A stretch of DNA of 64,000 nucleotides from Nemophila menziesii (GCA_029959085.1 JARWIR010000002.1:30704233-30768232); one strand, 5' to 3'. Shown: positions 23,670-35,995, counted from the stretch's first letter. Numbers and translations: made by a program. Notes: generated by a model not told the origin, from the letters alone.

Positions 23670-25073
23670 TGAGGTGTGATATAAACTCAATACTCGAAGA
23701 ATACTACTTGCAAGTCTTTGAGTCATCCCAATTAGTAAAGTTATAATTTTAAATCGTTTCCATAGGGAATATGAGGTTTAAAGCGTATTTTCAGGTTGTA
23801 CTAGGGATATTCGTCGGATAAAAACTAAAGCTAAAATAATGATTTGAGGATTTCTTGTGACAACTAAGTTACTATTGCGTATTAAAAATGTAATTTACGG
23901 GATTTAAACTAAGAATAATGGATAATACAAAGGACTAAAGATGAAAATAAAGCTAAGGTTTGAGAGATTGGGTGAGCAGCTTGAAACACTTGTAATTACC
24001 ACTCATTATGAATTGGCCTTAATTATAGTTTAAGGGAGAATCAGGATGTTAATTTCTAATTGGGTTTCTAAGTTCACCATAAATCTCCCTCGAGTAATCA
24101 GGGAATGATATTCAATACTAGGAACCTCTTCCAAGTGATAACGATTAACACTATAACCCTATCTTGATTGTCCGACTAATTTTGACCTCCTAGTTCTTAT
24201 TAGTCAAAGCTCACTATTCTAATTACACTTTTATGCCACCCTCCGAATTGTAGTTTAATAGCTATAACAACTCTAAGATTTGGACAAAATATTTGAATTA
24301 AAAAATTAATGCAAAAATATGAGAAATTACAACAATCCAAGATTCATTTAAACTGAAATATTTAAATTTATACAATTAAAAACAAAATCATAAATAAGAA
24401 TTTATACCTAAGCACCTCAAGCTATTAATGAGTTTATTTCATTATTAAGTAAATATAAAATAAGTTTGAAAGAGACATACTTAAACTTAGAATTGGAATA
24501 TCTATCAATATATTATGCTTTGAACAAAAAAAAAAAAAACTAAGAATTGGAAAGGAATGAAAATTACACGGATTGATATGGAAAGAGGGTGAAATATGGT
24601 GTTGTTCTTGATCTTCCTTGCTCCTACCCTTTCCCTAAACATTTCCTTTATACCTTAATGATAAGTTATGTGTTTTAAGACTAACAACAGTTACTTATAC
24701 AAATGTCTTACATAAGTTGGGCTCCCTTAAGTGGACTAAAAGTGGCCCAATGGTATGTTTGCTTATGTTGGACAACTTGGGTCTTCATAGAAAAATATCT
24801 ATAACTTTCTCAATTTAAATCGGGTTTGCGCACAATTTCTTCAAACATGACAGAATCCTCACTAATTATTTATCGTGAGTTTACAAAGTTGATGTGACGT
24901 TTTGCCGACATTTTGTTTGCGCTTCCTATGAATATTGGATCCTTTGCGACTTGACTAGGATTTCCTTAAATTTTTTTCTCCTTAGATTCATCTTGGGGGT
25001 ATCATTACATCTATGGTCCAAGGAGCTACACAATTAACACACAAATCATCTCAAATAATCCAAAAACACCCAT
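23670..25073 (-). repeat. LTR-like relic, minus orientation
   Basis: It starts tgaggtgtgatataaac, then has cttgcaagtc, cccaattagtaaag and ccatagggaa in the order seen at the start of the other minus-oriented LTRs (TGGGGTGTTATAAAA, CAAGTGCACGG, TCTCAGGGA). Near 25010-25050 comes the family's ggtccaagga/acacacaaa segment. It then runs into a microsatellite in place of an LTR end. No internal region is attached. Confidence 0.5.
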
Positions 25074-25091
25074 ACACACATACACACATGT

Positions 25092-25172
<81 letters not shown>
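25074..25172. repeat. CA/TA compound microsatellite
   Basis: A (CA)n run passes into (TA)n and back to CACACA over about 100 bases. It lies exactly where two LTR relics of opposite orientation meet. Confidence 0.95.
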
Positions 25173-25742
25173 AGTGATTTATGCATATTTTTGATTGATT
25201 AATCTAGTCATGAGACATCATTTTAGGTTCATTATGTGCTTAGATGAGGTTTTTTTAGACATTTTTTGATATATTCTCGTTTCTTTCCTTGTTTTGGAGA
25301 TTTGTTACTTTAAGAGCATTTTAGATGTAATTTGAGTGTTAAGTGTGAAGATATTAGGTTCAAGTATGATATTATATGTCAAATAATGGATAAGAAGTTT
25401 AGAAAGGAGATCAAATAAGGAAAGTAAGAGTAAAGGACTAAAGAAGTCGTTTTTAGAAACTACAAAAGTTTTCGTCCAGATTTAGAAAGTATATTATTTT
25501 CGATGCTACATGACATTCACAAAGAATATGGCGGAGCCTTTATATATCTTGATATTATTTTAAGTTAGGAATGTGTGGCCACTGGCGGTTTGTGAGTTGA
25601 AGCTATAACGAATAAATTATCAAAGTTACAACTGTTATGGGTCAAAACATTTCACTTTTCTAAGGAAAACGTGTTTGGGTTGGATCAACTCTCTTAAACC
25701 TAGCCCATGACCCCTAAAACGTCCAAGAGACTTTATATATAT
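25173..25742 (+). repeat. Partial LTR relic, plus orientation
   Basis: It contains taatctagtcatgagacatc, the block found about 30 bases into the A3 LTR, and then blocks shared with 20540-20790. Its first bases are replaced by the microsatellite and its right part is cut by the A3 LTR at 25743. Confidence 0.5.
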
Positions 25743-27269
25743 TGATGTCTCCATTTATGTTATAGAATAATCTAGTTACGAGACATCATTTTAGGGGTAT
25801 TTAGTACTTGATCTCTAAATTTTCCCCATTTATTCATACTTTGCACTTTCTTGTCTAGTTTTAGGTGATTTGCTATTTTATGGGTCTTTGCACGGAATTT
25901 GTGTTTTATTTGTGTAGCACATAGGCAGTTAAAGCTATTACACATTGGGATAATGATAATAAGTGAAGAAAATTAAAGAAAACCCCTTAGTTATTATTAA
26001 AAATGAAAGGTTTGGAAAGTAAATATGTTGTCATGCTGGAAAAACGTTCACTAATTGGAAAGCTGTAGAAAATTGTTCACGAATTTTGAGGAGAACATTG
26101 TATGAGCATATAGATATTTAAATTATGGTTGTTTTCGTATAAATTACATTAAATTCCGATAATTAACGAAGGAGATACGACCAAATGTATCTGCAAAGGT
26201 TTATCCTATCCTACAATTTAGGAATACGAATTCTGGTAAGAATTGAACTCCTTAACTTGGGGACTACTCCATAATTTGACAAAAGTCCTAATATATATAT
26301 ATATGTATATATATATATATTCCTACCTTAGAAGAATCATCCTTGCTCAATCCTAAATCAATATTACACCAAGAAATCATCAGGATCAAGTGACAAGAAG
26401 AAAAGAAGGAATTGGAAGCTGTTCATGCCAATCCAATCCTTCCCGTTTGTAATTTATTTTCTTTCTTTCTCTAGTATGAACTAAATATATTTAGCTTGAG
26501 ATTAGTATATGAGTATGAAACCTAGACTTGTTTTATATTTATTTTAATTAGGGATGTCCTTTTATATTTAATTGAAATTAGTAGTGATAACTCTATTTTT
26601 ATGTGTTTTGATTTATAGTCTATAATTCTTGCGGTGTACACCGTATAGGATTACCATAGTAGTTGGATGGTCACCCGGAAGGGGTTTTCAAATATTGAAA
26701 CACCATATACACGTCTAATGTGAGGTAGTGATCCTGACGGGCTTGCCTAACTGAATAGTCACTAGGGTTTGAGATTAACCACCGATCATTGTGCAGCCTT
26801 ACCCAAATCCCCTGGTAATTGTTAGGTTGCCTCCTAAGTCCACCTCGAAGGGGGTTAGTAGGAATATAGAATCCTTGCTATTGGGTATCACACAATTCTC
26901 CCTTAGGTAATAATTATAAAACAAGGCTAGTGGGGATTACTTTCTATTTCTTAAGCTAATCTCTCATACATCTTCTCTTCTCTTATTGATTTTCCTGTCT
27001 TTAGTTTAATTAGTTAACTGTTAAAGTCTTGAAAACCAAACAAACATTTAAGAGTATTTTAGCGTGGTATTCTTCTAACTTTTATTATTGCACTTTATAA
27101 TCACATTAGTCATAGCTAACTTTCGTAGTCCCTGAGACCAATATCTGATTTACTTATACGTTACTTGCAAACGACCCGTACACTTGCGATGAGTTTATCG
27201 TAGTGGGCTAGGGTGTTAGTTCACTTATTTTATATCATTATTTTATCATACCCTACCTAACCACCACCA
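25743..27269 (+). repeat. 5' LTR of A3
   Basis: Starts TGATGTCTCC, ends ACCACCA, 1527 bp, and is followed by a six-base spacer and the PBS. It is related to the A4 LTR (same order of blocks: catcattttaggggtatttag, ctttcttgtctagttttaggtg) but clearly diverged. It contains a TA-rich tract at about 26291-26321. Confidence 0.82.
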
Positions 27270-27275
27270 AGTTTT

Positions 27276-27294
27276 TGGTGCCACTGCCGGGGAT
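27276..27294 (+). other. Primer-binding site of A3, decayed
   Basis: TGGTGCCACTGCCGGGGAT differs from TGGCGCCGTTGCCGGGGAT at three positions. Two of the changes are the C-to-T and G-to-A transitions expected from methyl-CpG decay. Confidence 0.8.
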
Positions 27295-27375
27295 TACATC
27301 GTTAGTTTAGAGTTTTAAGTTTAGTTAGTTCTGTTTTACGCTGTTGTTTTTAGTTTTGTCTATTTTGTTATTCAG

Positions 27376-28640
27376 ATGGAAAGTCCCAGAAATCTAGAGC
27401 TTCTCATCTCATTCTGAGTGCCACCTAAAGGAATTCGCACTCCATAAATCCAAGCTGCTAAATTCAGGCCTGATCTAAGCATGATAGAACAATTTTCGAG
27501 CTATGGCCGATCTCTTGGCAATGCACAACAAGATCTGGTACATTTAGAAATTTATGCAGATCTGTGATGCGTACATCATCAACGGTGTCACAAAAGAACA
27601 AATGTATTACGTTATGTACCAGTTCTTTTTGAACGGAAGTGCAAGAAATTGGTATGATTACCAACACCTTGATTCAATCCCATATTGGAAAAAACTTCAA
27701 GAAAAATTCCTAGATTGATTCTATCTGATAAGTAGGTGCTTAAAAGACATGTTGGGGTTTGAGCATTTCATGCAAGAAGAAGGGGAAAGTGTTGGTGAAG
27801 CATGGTTACATTTAAATGAAAATAAAGCGAGGTTTCCATTCCATGTCTTCTCGCCTGAATATCAATTAACCATGTTCTATGGAGGGCTGAACAACAATTC
27901 CAAAGCACCGGTAGACATCGTCAGAAGTGGAAGTTTTGTGTTATTAGATCTAGAAGATGCACGTATCACTGTGGAAAGAGTTGTTGAAAAACTGAAAGAA
28001 GCTGGCCATTAGAGATATATTAGGACCAGTGTTAGAGACGAGGTTTGATAAGATTAGCCAACAACTCAAAGAATTACAATCAAGGTTTGAGAACAGTCTC
28101 GTAGCTCAAGTGAATCATATATATACAATACCTTCATATCTATGATGTGGAACGAGCAATCATTTGTGGAAGGATTATGCTAAAAATCCAGACTCGATTT
28201 CCTTTATATCTCATCAAAGGGCCCATCATTTGAGTGGCCCCCATCACACTTATGGAAATCAAGCTAATTATTATCCCCAACAAGGTCAAAACAGGGTCGC
28301 ATATCAAGGGAACTTCAATCAACCTAGACCCTAAAACTATTATCAAGCTCAACCACAACCAATGTACCAACAAGTTCCAAACTATGGAGTTTAAGCTCCA
28401 CCTTACATGCCAATCCCACACACCAAGCAAATCATGTTGATCATACAAGTCTACCTTCAGCTACAACCTTAGAACAAAAGATAGCTGAATTTGCGAAATT
28501 TGCAGCTGAAAGCCAGAAGGAATATAAGGGCAGACTTGAGCAACAAAACAACATCATCAAACAGCTAGATAGTCAAGTGTCACAAATTTAGAATACAATG
28601 CTAATGAGACAAGTAGGTCATCTCCCAAGTGACACTATGA
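27376..28640 (+). pseudogene. A3 gag
   Basis: The start MESPRNLELLISF parallels MESTRYIDLPISF in A4 and MASPRNLDLPISF in A7. The capsid region runs through KFRPDLSMIEQF and, at 27749-28012, an open stretch with FMQEEGESVGEAW. The zinc knuckle at about 28145-28190 is damaged, with CGTSNHLWKDY in place of CGESNHSWENC. A Tyr/Gln-rich tail with NYYQAQPQPMYQQ follows. About ten stops interrupt the frame. Confidence 0.78.
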
Positions 28641-28929
28641 ATCCTCAAAATGATGCTTGCCACACGATTGGATTGAGAAGGTGAAAGAAATTACCTCCAC
28701 CTAGAATGATAGAAAAAGAACAACCAAAAGAACCAACCCCCACTCCCGAAGTGGTGGTTGAAGAAACAGTTGAAGATAAATCGAAGAGGTAATTGAACTA
28801 GTGAGTGTCCCTATCTTGAAGACCTTTGAAAAGAAGAAAGATTTAGTGGCGAACAAGACACGTCCTCCACCACCATTCCTATCACGTGTAAAAAAACAAG
28901 AACAACGAAAAAGAATTCAATAAATTCCT

Positions 28930-29520
28930 TGACATGGAGAGTAAACTAGATATCAACGCACCGTTTGTATAAGCTCTCTAAAGAATGCCAAAATATCTCA
29001 AATTCATGAAGGACGTTCTCTCTAACAAACGAAGTTTAGAAAATAGGGAATTGATTGGTTTACCTGAGGAGTGTAGTGCTATATGTCAGAGTAAGCTTCC
29101 ACTAAAATTGAGAGATCCCCGGAATTTCACGATCCCCATTGCCATTGGTGAAGAACGGACTGGGAACGCGTTATGTGATTTAGGCGCGAGCATCAGTCTC
29201 ATGCCCAAGTCTCTATTTGAGAAGCTTAACATAGGAGGAGTAATGCCCACTTCAGTGGTATTATAAATAACGGATCGTTCCCTCTCCCAACCACTACGTA
29301 AAATTGAAGATGTTTTAGTTAAAGCGGCTAGATTTACATTTCTATGCGATTTATTATTCTTGACTACGACGCGGATAAGAATGTCCCCATCATTTTGGGT
29401 AAAGAATTCTTAGCCACTGGGTGTACACTAATTGATGTTTAAAATGGTGAATTGATCATGAAGATCCAATATGAACATGTGAAATTATATGTGTTTAAGG
29501 CTATGAAATATCCAGATACA
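28930..29520 (+). pseudogene. A3 aspartic protease
   Basis: 28985-29266 encodes the pre-protease block MPKYLKFMKDVLSNKRSL, then GLPEECSAICQSKLP and the active site ALCDLGASISLMPKSLFE with the catalytic Asp and the DLGA box intact. The C-terminal half (FDADK/ILGRPF equivalents, 29280-29460) is frameshifted and carries stops. Protease would cleave the Gag-Pol polyprotein. The linker 29520-29870 toward RT is acidic, as in A1. Confidence 0.82.
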
Positions 29521-29869
29521 ATTTCCGAGTAGATGTCATGAGAAAAATTACACAAGAGGTTGTTAATGAGACGAGTTCTGAAGACACTTTAACATCAGCC
29601 GTAGCACTTGAATCACCAGAGTTGCTTGAAGAGTTAACCGATGAAGTAGCAGCTCTAGATTCAGATAACGGAAGACCAAGAGAAAGAGTTTGAGAACAAA
29701 TCCGTGAGGCAGGAGACATTGAACTAGTTTAGAAAGCATCTATAATAATTCTTCCTGTCCTCGAAGGAAAACCACTTCTGGCTCATTCGCGATAATGCGT
29801 ACCTAGGTACGCACAAATTTTTTCCTGTTATTATTTCTGCCAACCTTTTAGGTCCTCAAGAAGATAAGC

Positions 29870-30853
29870 TGTTACGTGTGCTTCAGGCCAACAAAGAGGC
29901 AATTGGGTGGACTATCTCCGATATAAAGGGGATTAGTCCCACTATTTGCCAACATAAGATAATTCTTGGAGACGAAATTGGGTGTTTGATAGAGGGCCAA
30001 TGAAGACTTATGTCCGTAACGAAGGAGGTGGTAAGGAAAGAGGTGATCAAGTTACTAGATGCGGGAATTATCTTCCCGATTGCAAGTAGTGAATGTGTTA
30101 GTCCAATGCAGTGTGTCCCAAAGAAATGGGGTATTACTACCATCCTTAATAATAAAAACTAAGCCATTCCTTTAAGACCAATTGTAGGGTGGATAGTATG
30201 CATGGACTACCGCAAGCTCAATAAAGTCACGAAGAAAGATCACTTCCCGTTACCGTTCATTTATCAAATATTAGACAAGCTCGCAGGAAGAGAGTATTAC
30301 TATTTTCTTGATGGTTATTCAAGGTATAATCTGATTTGTGTGGACCCGCTTGATCAAAAAAAGACAATGTGCACCAGTTTGTTTGGCACCTTTGCCTATC
30401 AAAGAAGGTTGTTAGGTTCATGCAATACACCTGCTACATTTCAGCGGTGTATGATGACTATATTTTGGGACATGATCTATAAATTCTTAGAAATTTTCAT
30501 GGATGATTCTTCAGTATTTGGAGATAGTTTTGATGAGTGCCTAAACAATCTTGAAAAGGTGCTCATGCGTTGTAAAGAAACGGATCTTGTTCTTAATTGG
30601 GAAAAGTTCCACTTCATGGTTCGTGAAGTGATCGTGTTTAGGACACAAAGTTTCGAGTGTCAGGATGGAGGTAGAGCGTGCCAAAATTAAATTTATTAAG
30701 ACCATACCACCTCCTGTTTCTGTTAAAGAAGTTAGGAGATTCTTGGGTCACGTAGGATTTTATCGAAGATTCATAATAGATTTCTCCAAGATCGCGAAAC
30801 CGCTTTGTACTTTACTTGAGAGGATACTCCCTTCAAATTTGATGACACATGTT
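29870..30853 (+). pseudogene. A3 reverse transcriptase, cut in RNase H
   Basis: Blocks in order: LLDAGIIFPIASSECVSP, CVPKKWGIT, WIVCMDYRKLNKVTKK, YYYFLDGYSRYN (first catalytic Asp), FGTFAYQRRL, NTPATFQRCM, IFMDDSSVFG (catalytic box at 30496-30507), LVLNWEKFHFMV, EVRRFLGHVGFYRRFI. The largest open piece is 30202-30690. After DTPFKFDDTCL, the first residues of RNase H, the sequence changes to LTR. The RT itself has only about two lesions after 30202, fewer than the A1 copy. Confidence 0.88.
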
Positions 30854-31393
30854 TATGTTTCTCTATTTGTAATATATTAATCAATACTTGAGAAATAATT
30901 TTAAGGGTATTTAGTAATTAGTTTCGGGATTTCTCCCATTATGACCTTACACTTTCTTGTCTAGTTTTAGGTGTTTTGCTGTTTTGTGAGCTTTTACGCG
31001 TAATTTGTATTTTATTTGTGTAGCACTTAGGTATAACACCTATGGAAATTTTTTTGAAGAGGAAAAGTAAAGGAAATCCCTTAGTCAAAGTCAAAAAGGA
31101 AAAGTCTGGATATATTTGAAAAGTAAAGAAGCTACCAAAACTGCACATATGTCCACTAATTATTTTGCTACCGAAATTCGGTCAGGAACTAGAAGGATCT
31201 TTTTATATGAGCAGATAGATATTTCAAACTTGATCGTTTCCATATAAAGAACATTAAATTCTGATAAGTAAAGAAGGAGATATGACAAAATCAATATATA
31301 CAAAGGTTTATCCAGTCCTACAAGTTAGTAATACGAATTTTGGTAAGATCAGGACTCCTTAACTTGGAGATTACTCCATATTTCGACCGAGGA

Positions 31394-31426
<33 letters not shown>

Positions 31427-31665
31427 ATTAATACCTTAGATAAATCATCCTTGGTCAATCTTTAATCATCTAAAGACCAAGAAGAAGCTTACATCAAGAG
31501 AAGAGAAGACAAGAAGGAGTTGGACATTGTTCATGCCATTCCAATCCTCCACCTTTGTAATTTATTTTCTTCCATTCTCTAGTATGAACTAATTCTCTTT
31601 AGCTTGAGATTAGAAAAAAGGTATGAACATTAGACTTGGTTTATATCTATTTTAATCTGGGATGT
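30854..31665 (+). repeat. Left part of the A4 5' LTR
   Basis: It aligns block by block with the first 780 bases of the A4 3' LTR (51146-51928): attttaagggtatttagtaatta, ctttcttgtctagttttaggtg, and so on to ctgggatgt. There it is broken by A5. The continuation is found 13.3 kb away at 44974; about 90 bases of LTR between the two parts are missing. A TA microsatellite occupies 31399-31424. Confidence 0.75.
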
Positions 31666-32640
31666 TGGTGGGTCCTGCTGTGTTATAAAGTAAAGCAATA
31701 AAAGTAATAAAATAAAGGATCCACAGACCGCAAGTGTACGGGTTGTTCCAAGTAATAAATAAGTAAAGTCGGGATATTCATCTCCACAGTGATTTAAGTA
31801 GTTATTCTAACTTCGTGTTCAATATTAGAATAGATAGTTTTAATTGTCTTAATTACAAAGATAAGCAGCAAAGGAGTTTGCTTTCTAATTAACTAAATAA
31901 TAAAATAATTTAATAAATAATTATGCAAATAAGATAAGGAGATGCAAGTATGAATCTATCCTATTGAATTTATGATTCCTAAGAATAAGGGTGAATGGGA
32001 AATCTCACAATAGTCGGGACTCTATAATCTCCTAGCCCACTGTCGGGTGGACCTAGGAGTTATCCTAAAGTACTATAAACCCCTATATGGGTGAATATGC
32101 CGCTTCCGATGTGAAGTTCTTTTACCTCTTTGGCTACGTGGTTAGTCAAGCCTGTCGGTCAATAACGGACACCACACGTCTATATCCTAGTTATGTAATT
32201 AAACCCCCCCTGTCGGATGATCACTCGCCACTAAGTGAATAGCCTAATTACTAAAACCTACCCTTGATTCATGTCATCAATGATAGTAAACAAGCACAAG
32301 AATATAGTCAATGGAAATTAAGAACCAATTCAATTAAATACTAAAATCCCAGATCAAAATTAAAACTGAAAAACAATAATCAATGATTCATATAATTAGA
32401 ATACTAAAGAGAAATTGTGCACAATAAAACTCTTGAATGATTAGTTTAGAAATACCTCATAGACAAAATAGATCTAATACTAATTTACCCAAAGAATAGA
32501 GGTGGAGAAGTGTTGAATTGACGTAGTTAAGCTCTAGCTCTTGCTTCTTCCTCCTCTAGATCCTCCTGGTTGCTTCTATAATGATTTATGTATGTATATT
32601 TAACTTATGCAGCCAAGGGATGATTTTATAAGTTTTAGAA

Positions 32641-32706
<66 letters not shown>

Positions 32707-33231
32707 TGCTAGGTTGAAATCTTGGAGTAGGGACCAAGTAAGCAGATAAGGATAATTAATGCTGACTTGTTCTGACCATATCTCCTTCGTTACTGGGCCG
32801 TTTTCGGCCCGTAAGATATCAAAAGAATCCTCATAGAAATATCTATCTACCTTGAAAAGGGCTCTTCCAAAATCGTTTCGGATTTGGAGTTATCTTAACT
32901 TACTTGGACGTAGCTGCAGAAATTCAGATTTATTTGCCAGTTTTTCTTTTCCTAATTGAACTCTGTTTCCTTCTATCTCCTGATTTCTTCAAGATCTTCT
33001 TTCCTTATCTCCTTAGAATTGATTTGGCATCTAATTTATTTACATAATACGTTTAAAGCTTCACAATAACATAAAAATTAAACCAAATATGCTCTAAAAA
33101 TAATAATTCATCAAATTGACAAGAAATAGGAATATTACGAATTAAGCACAAAATTCAATATAAAAAGACCATTTTCTACCTAAAATGATGTCTCCTAAGG
33201 CCTTATATTTAGACCAAAAAGGGAGACATCA
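31666..33231 (-). repeat. 3' LTR of A5
   Basis: Bounded by tggtgggtcc and gggagacatca, 1566 bp. It is highly similar to 37355-38374 but carries a much longer (TA)n tract at 32644-32704. A stem with arms CTCCTAG and CTAGGAG lies at 32029-32059. Confidence 0.9.
32644..32704. repeat. (TA)n microsatellite in the A5 3' LTR
   Basis: About 30 TA units. The matching place in the A5 5' LTR (38344-38352) has only about 4. Confidence 0.97.
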
Positions 33232-34790
33232 AGACCCCCAACTCAAAGTTGTATCATCCCGATACAATAAGAAATAAGAACATAGGGAGGTCTCTAAAAT
33301 ATCAGCTAAGTCAATTAAGCACATGGGAAAAGAAGATAGCAAAATATATAGAATAAACTCAAAGCAACTACTCTGAAAATTTCATGTAATAATATATACA
33401 AACTACATACCTGCACACTTGTCATATCTATAATCAACACAGCTTGAATTCAAGATTGGATTAGCTTCGCAATGTAAGAAGGAGAGGATCTTTACTCAGT
33501 TTACCAAGGAGGCTATAAATTGTTCATCGAACTTCACTAGTATCCACAGATCCACTTAACTACTCTCTAATGGCTCAATCACTTCTCGATTACACAGCAA
33601 AGTCAAAAGGTCTTTAGGGTTGTAATGTTGGCTTAGGGACGGTATGATAAGTATATTTGGATAATTTAGAGTGAGCTTTTGGGCTCTCCTCACTAGCCAT
33701 TAACGAATCTCCCTAGAGCTTGAGTTACTCTCATAGAATGTTCTCACTCAACCTAATAAGTTCCTTGATGCACTAGTTAGCATCCCCAATAACCCAATTA
33801 AAGCATAAAGATGTTCACATAAAAATTCATCTTTGCCGGTCCAAATATATATTCTTTTTATATCAATTTTCTTTTTTCTTTTGTATAGCTATGACTCTCT
33901 TTTTGATGTTGAGATATCACGCTATTTTTCTCATTAAATTTTCTTTTCTTTTCATGCTTTTCATTTTTTTTCATTTACTCTTACCCCGGCAAAGGGTTAC
34001 AATATAATAAACCTGTGAATCATCAACAAAATATAGAACATAGCACAATTAATAAGCTCAAAATCCCAACCCAATAATATTTCCCATAATGGTGGACCCA
34101 CCATCCCAAACTCAAGCTCTAAAACAACTGTTTTGCGATTCGAGTCCGGATCATATAGAAAAGTCCTATAATCTAAAGGGATATGTCTTATAACGTGGAT
34201 AATAAAAAAGATTTAGAAAGTTTAGAAGGGGCTGAGAAGGATATATAATATAATAAATGGACATCAAGCTAAAAGGCAACAAGGGGCTTATGAAAGAACC
34301 GCCTAAATCACTTTCTAACCATGTAATTTCGTCATTCTCTTACCTTTAGAACGTTCATTAAATGGGTTTATCAACTAGCTTGGATCTCACGGCCTACACA
34401 CCACTCATGGCTCCTTGAGATCGAAGATACTTTCTATTGCATTGCTAACTAATATTTTCTTTACTATCAATGTGTGTAATCCTGCAAATACTCAAAGCAT
34501 ACAAAATAAAGCAGCTCATAAACATACTACTTTCTATCATCAACTTACTAAGCTTATGCTTTCAAGCTATTAAACACACTCTACATCTAATCCATCTCTT
34601 AAAAATTTCGAAATTTCAAATTTCTCTAAAAAACTGTAAATCACATAAAATGGAGATGAGGGACAACGAATCCCCACACCCCCAACTCAAAAATGAGTCG
34701 TGTCCCCATGACTCGAAACAGACTCGATAAAAAAAAATAAAAACTAACACATACATTGCAAATAGAGAAATGACAGGGAAGAAAAAAAAT
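33232..34790 (-). other. PPT and 3' noncoding domain of A5
   Basis: The PPT (element sense CTTTGAGTTGGGGGTCT) abuts the LTR. The noncoding domain holds GGCTTAGGGACGGTATG-type sequence at about 33630-33646, a further PPT-like tract at 34102-34117, and the hairpin 34695-34714 with a PPT-like tract beside it (34674-34690). No coding signal. Confidence 0.65.
34695..34714 (-). other. Conserved hairpin 3' of the third ORF (A5)
   Basis: Element sense arms GAGTCATG and CACGACTC around GGGA, with one G-T type pair. The same hairpin is at 49731-49750, 60079-60098 and 41987-42006. Confidence 0.65.
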
Positions 34791-34794
34791 ATAC

Positions 34795-35048
34795 TCTTCG
34801 AGGCTATTTACCTCGCCTGATCAATACCCAGAATAGGGTGCAACGCTTGTATGCAAACTTCATGTATCACCAATTCGCTTTCCCTTACATCCTCTTATGC
34901 TCCATCCCAGTCAATCACACTCTATAAATCTTTTATGTTTACCTTTTTCTAACTTCTTTATCAAATTCGTGTTGTGATAGCTACTATGGCCCTTAGAAGC
35001 TTCACTTGGTTTCCTCTTGCTCTCACTCAATTCTGTTCTTTGATTTTT
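34795..35048 (-). pseudogene. A5 third ORF remnant, internally deleted
   Basis: Only the ends survive. Near 35030-35048 the minus strand matches the start of the A9 third ORF (AAAAGAACAGAA region), but the ATG is lost. Near 34800-34830 the end matches the A9 ORF end (ATTGATCAGGCGAGG against ATCGATAATGCGAGG). About 1 kb between them is deleted. Confidence 0.5.
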
Positions 35049-35349
35049 TTTCTAACTTGGATGAGAAGGATTAAAAAATTGGAAAAAGATTTCGATTTTT
35101 TTTTGTTTTGATTATTCGATTCTAGGTGTTTTGGAATGATTTGGGTGGGTAAATTTTGTTTATAGGAGTGTAAGGATGGGTTTGGATGCAAATCTATGGT
35201 TATTTGGTGATGTTTTGATGTGAGGTAGAGGTACGTTAAAGCTTTAATGGAGTGAAAAAGTTTGGGGAAGAAAGAGAGGCTTAAGGATTGATAAATTCGT
35301 GTAAAAACTAACCTTCTCTTGATTCCCTGCTTATAACCTTTTAATATTT

Positions 35350-35750
35350 GGTTCTGGCGGCGCCGCGTGGTACCCCGGATGGATGGCGCGGTACACCGGA
35401 CTCAAGGGTTGAAAACCTGTAGTCGCGAGTTGTCGTAGCTGGTCTCATACTCTTCGGCAATGTACCGTATTCGAAAACCGTAGTCACGGTATTCGACCTG
35501 CGGTGCACCGGACTGCTCCTGCGATACACCGCACAAAGTCTCTGGATGCCACGAAAATACACGTTTTATTTTATCTCCAACTCAGGTTTTCTCCACTCCA
35601 TTGGATAGATATCAAAAAAATATGCGATTTAGACTCGAGAAAAAGTGAACTCCGGTACCCGAGCGCGAAGTTATGCCAGTTCGAAGTTTTTAAAAAACAA
35701 TTCGCGATGATAGGTGCGGTGCACCGCTAGTACCTATGGTGTACCGTAAA
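35350..35750 (-). repeat. CG-rich palindrome array of A5 (class II)
   Basis: Sites include GCGGCGCCGC (35357), GCGCGGTACACCGGA (35386), CCGTAGTCACGG (35478), GCGGTGCACCGG (35500), GCGATACACCGC (35521), GCGGTGCACCGC (35716) and GGTGTACCG (35738). It lies between the polyprotein ORF and the third ORF, as in the other elements. Confidence 0.78.
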
Positions 35751-35932
35751 ATACTTCTGTCCAGGCCTTTTTAACTCCAAATGTTTTCTAGTTTTTCACC
35801 CCAAACTCGAACCTTTGCATACCTACACAACAAAAACACTCAAACCTTTCTAAATACTGCAATATGCACTTAAAAACACATAAACTAACTAATACACAAG
35901 AAAAGAACTAAACTAATAAAGTAATTAAAACT

Positions 35933-35950
35933 TTTGGGGTGTCTCCCAAG
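35933..35950 (-). other. Hairpin just 3' of the A5 polyprotein ORF
   Basis: Element sense CTTGGGAGACACCCCAAA folds as TTGGG and CCCAA around a short loop, about 45 bases after the stop. Equivalents occur in A4, A6 and A9. Confidence 0.6.
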
Positions 35951-35995
35951 AGCACTTTTATCTAACGTCATTTGAAGTTTGACGAGTTACCTCCA

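Larger units (their letters stand above)
25743..30853 (+). mobile_element. A3: Athila-like element, LTR-gag-PR-RT, 3' truncated
   Basis: Plus-strand element with a 5' LTR, a decayed tRNA-Asp PBS, gag with zinc knuckle, PR and RT in order. It stops in the first residues of RNase H, where A4 LTR sequence begins. Together with A1 it is one of two copies in the window that still show reverse transcriptase. The coding region carries many stops. Confidence 0.82.

Noticed and set aside
35350..35750. CpG island or host promoter
   Set aside because: The GC-rich sequence is confined to short palindromes, recurs at the same place in six elements and has no host gene beside it.
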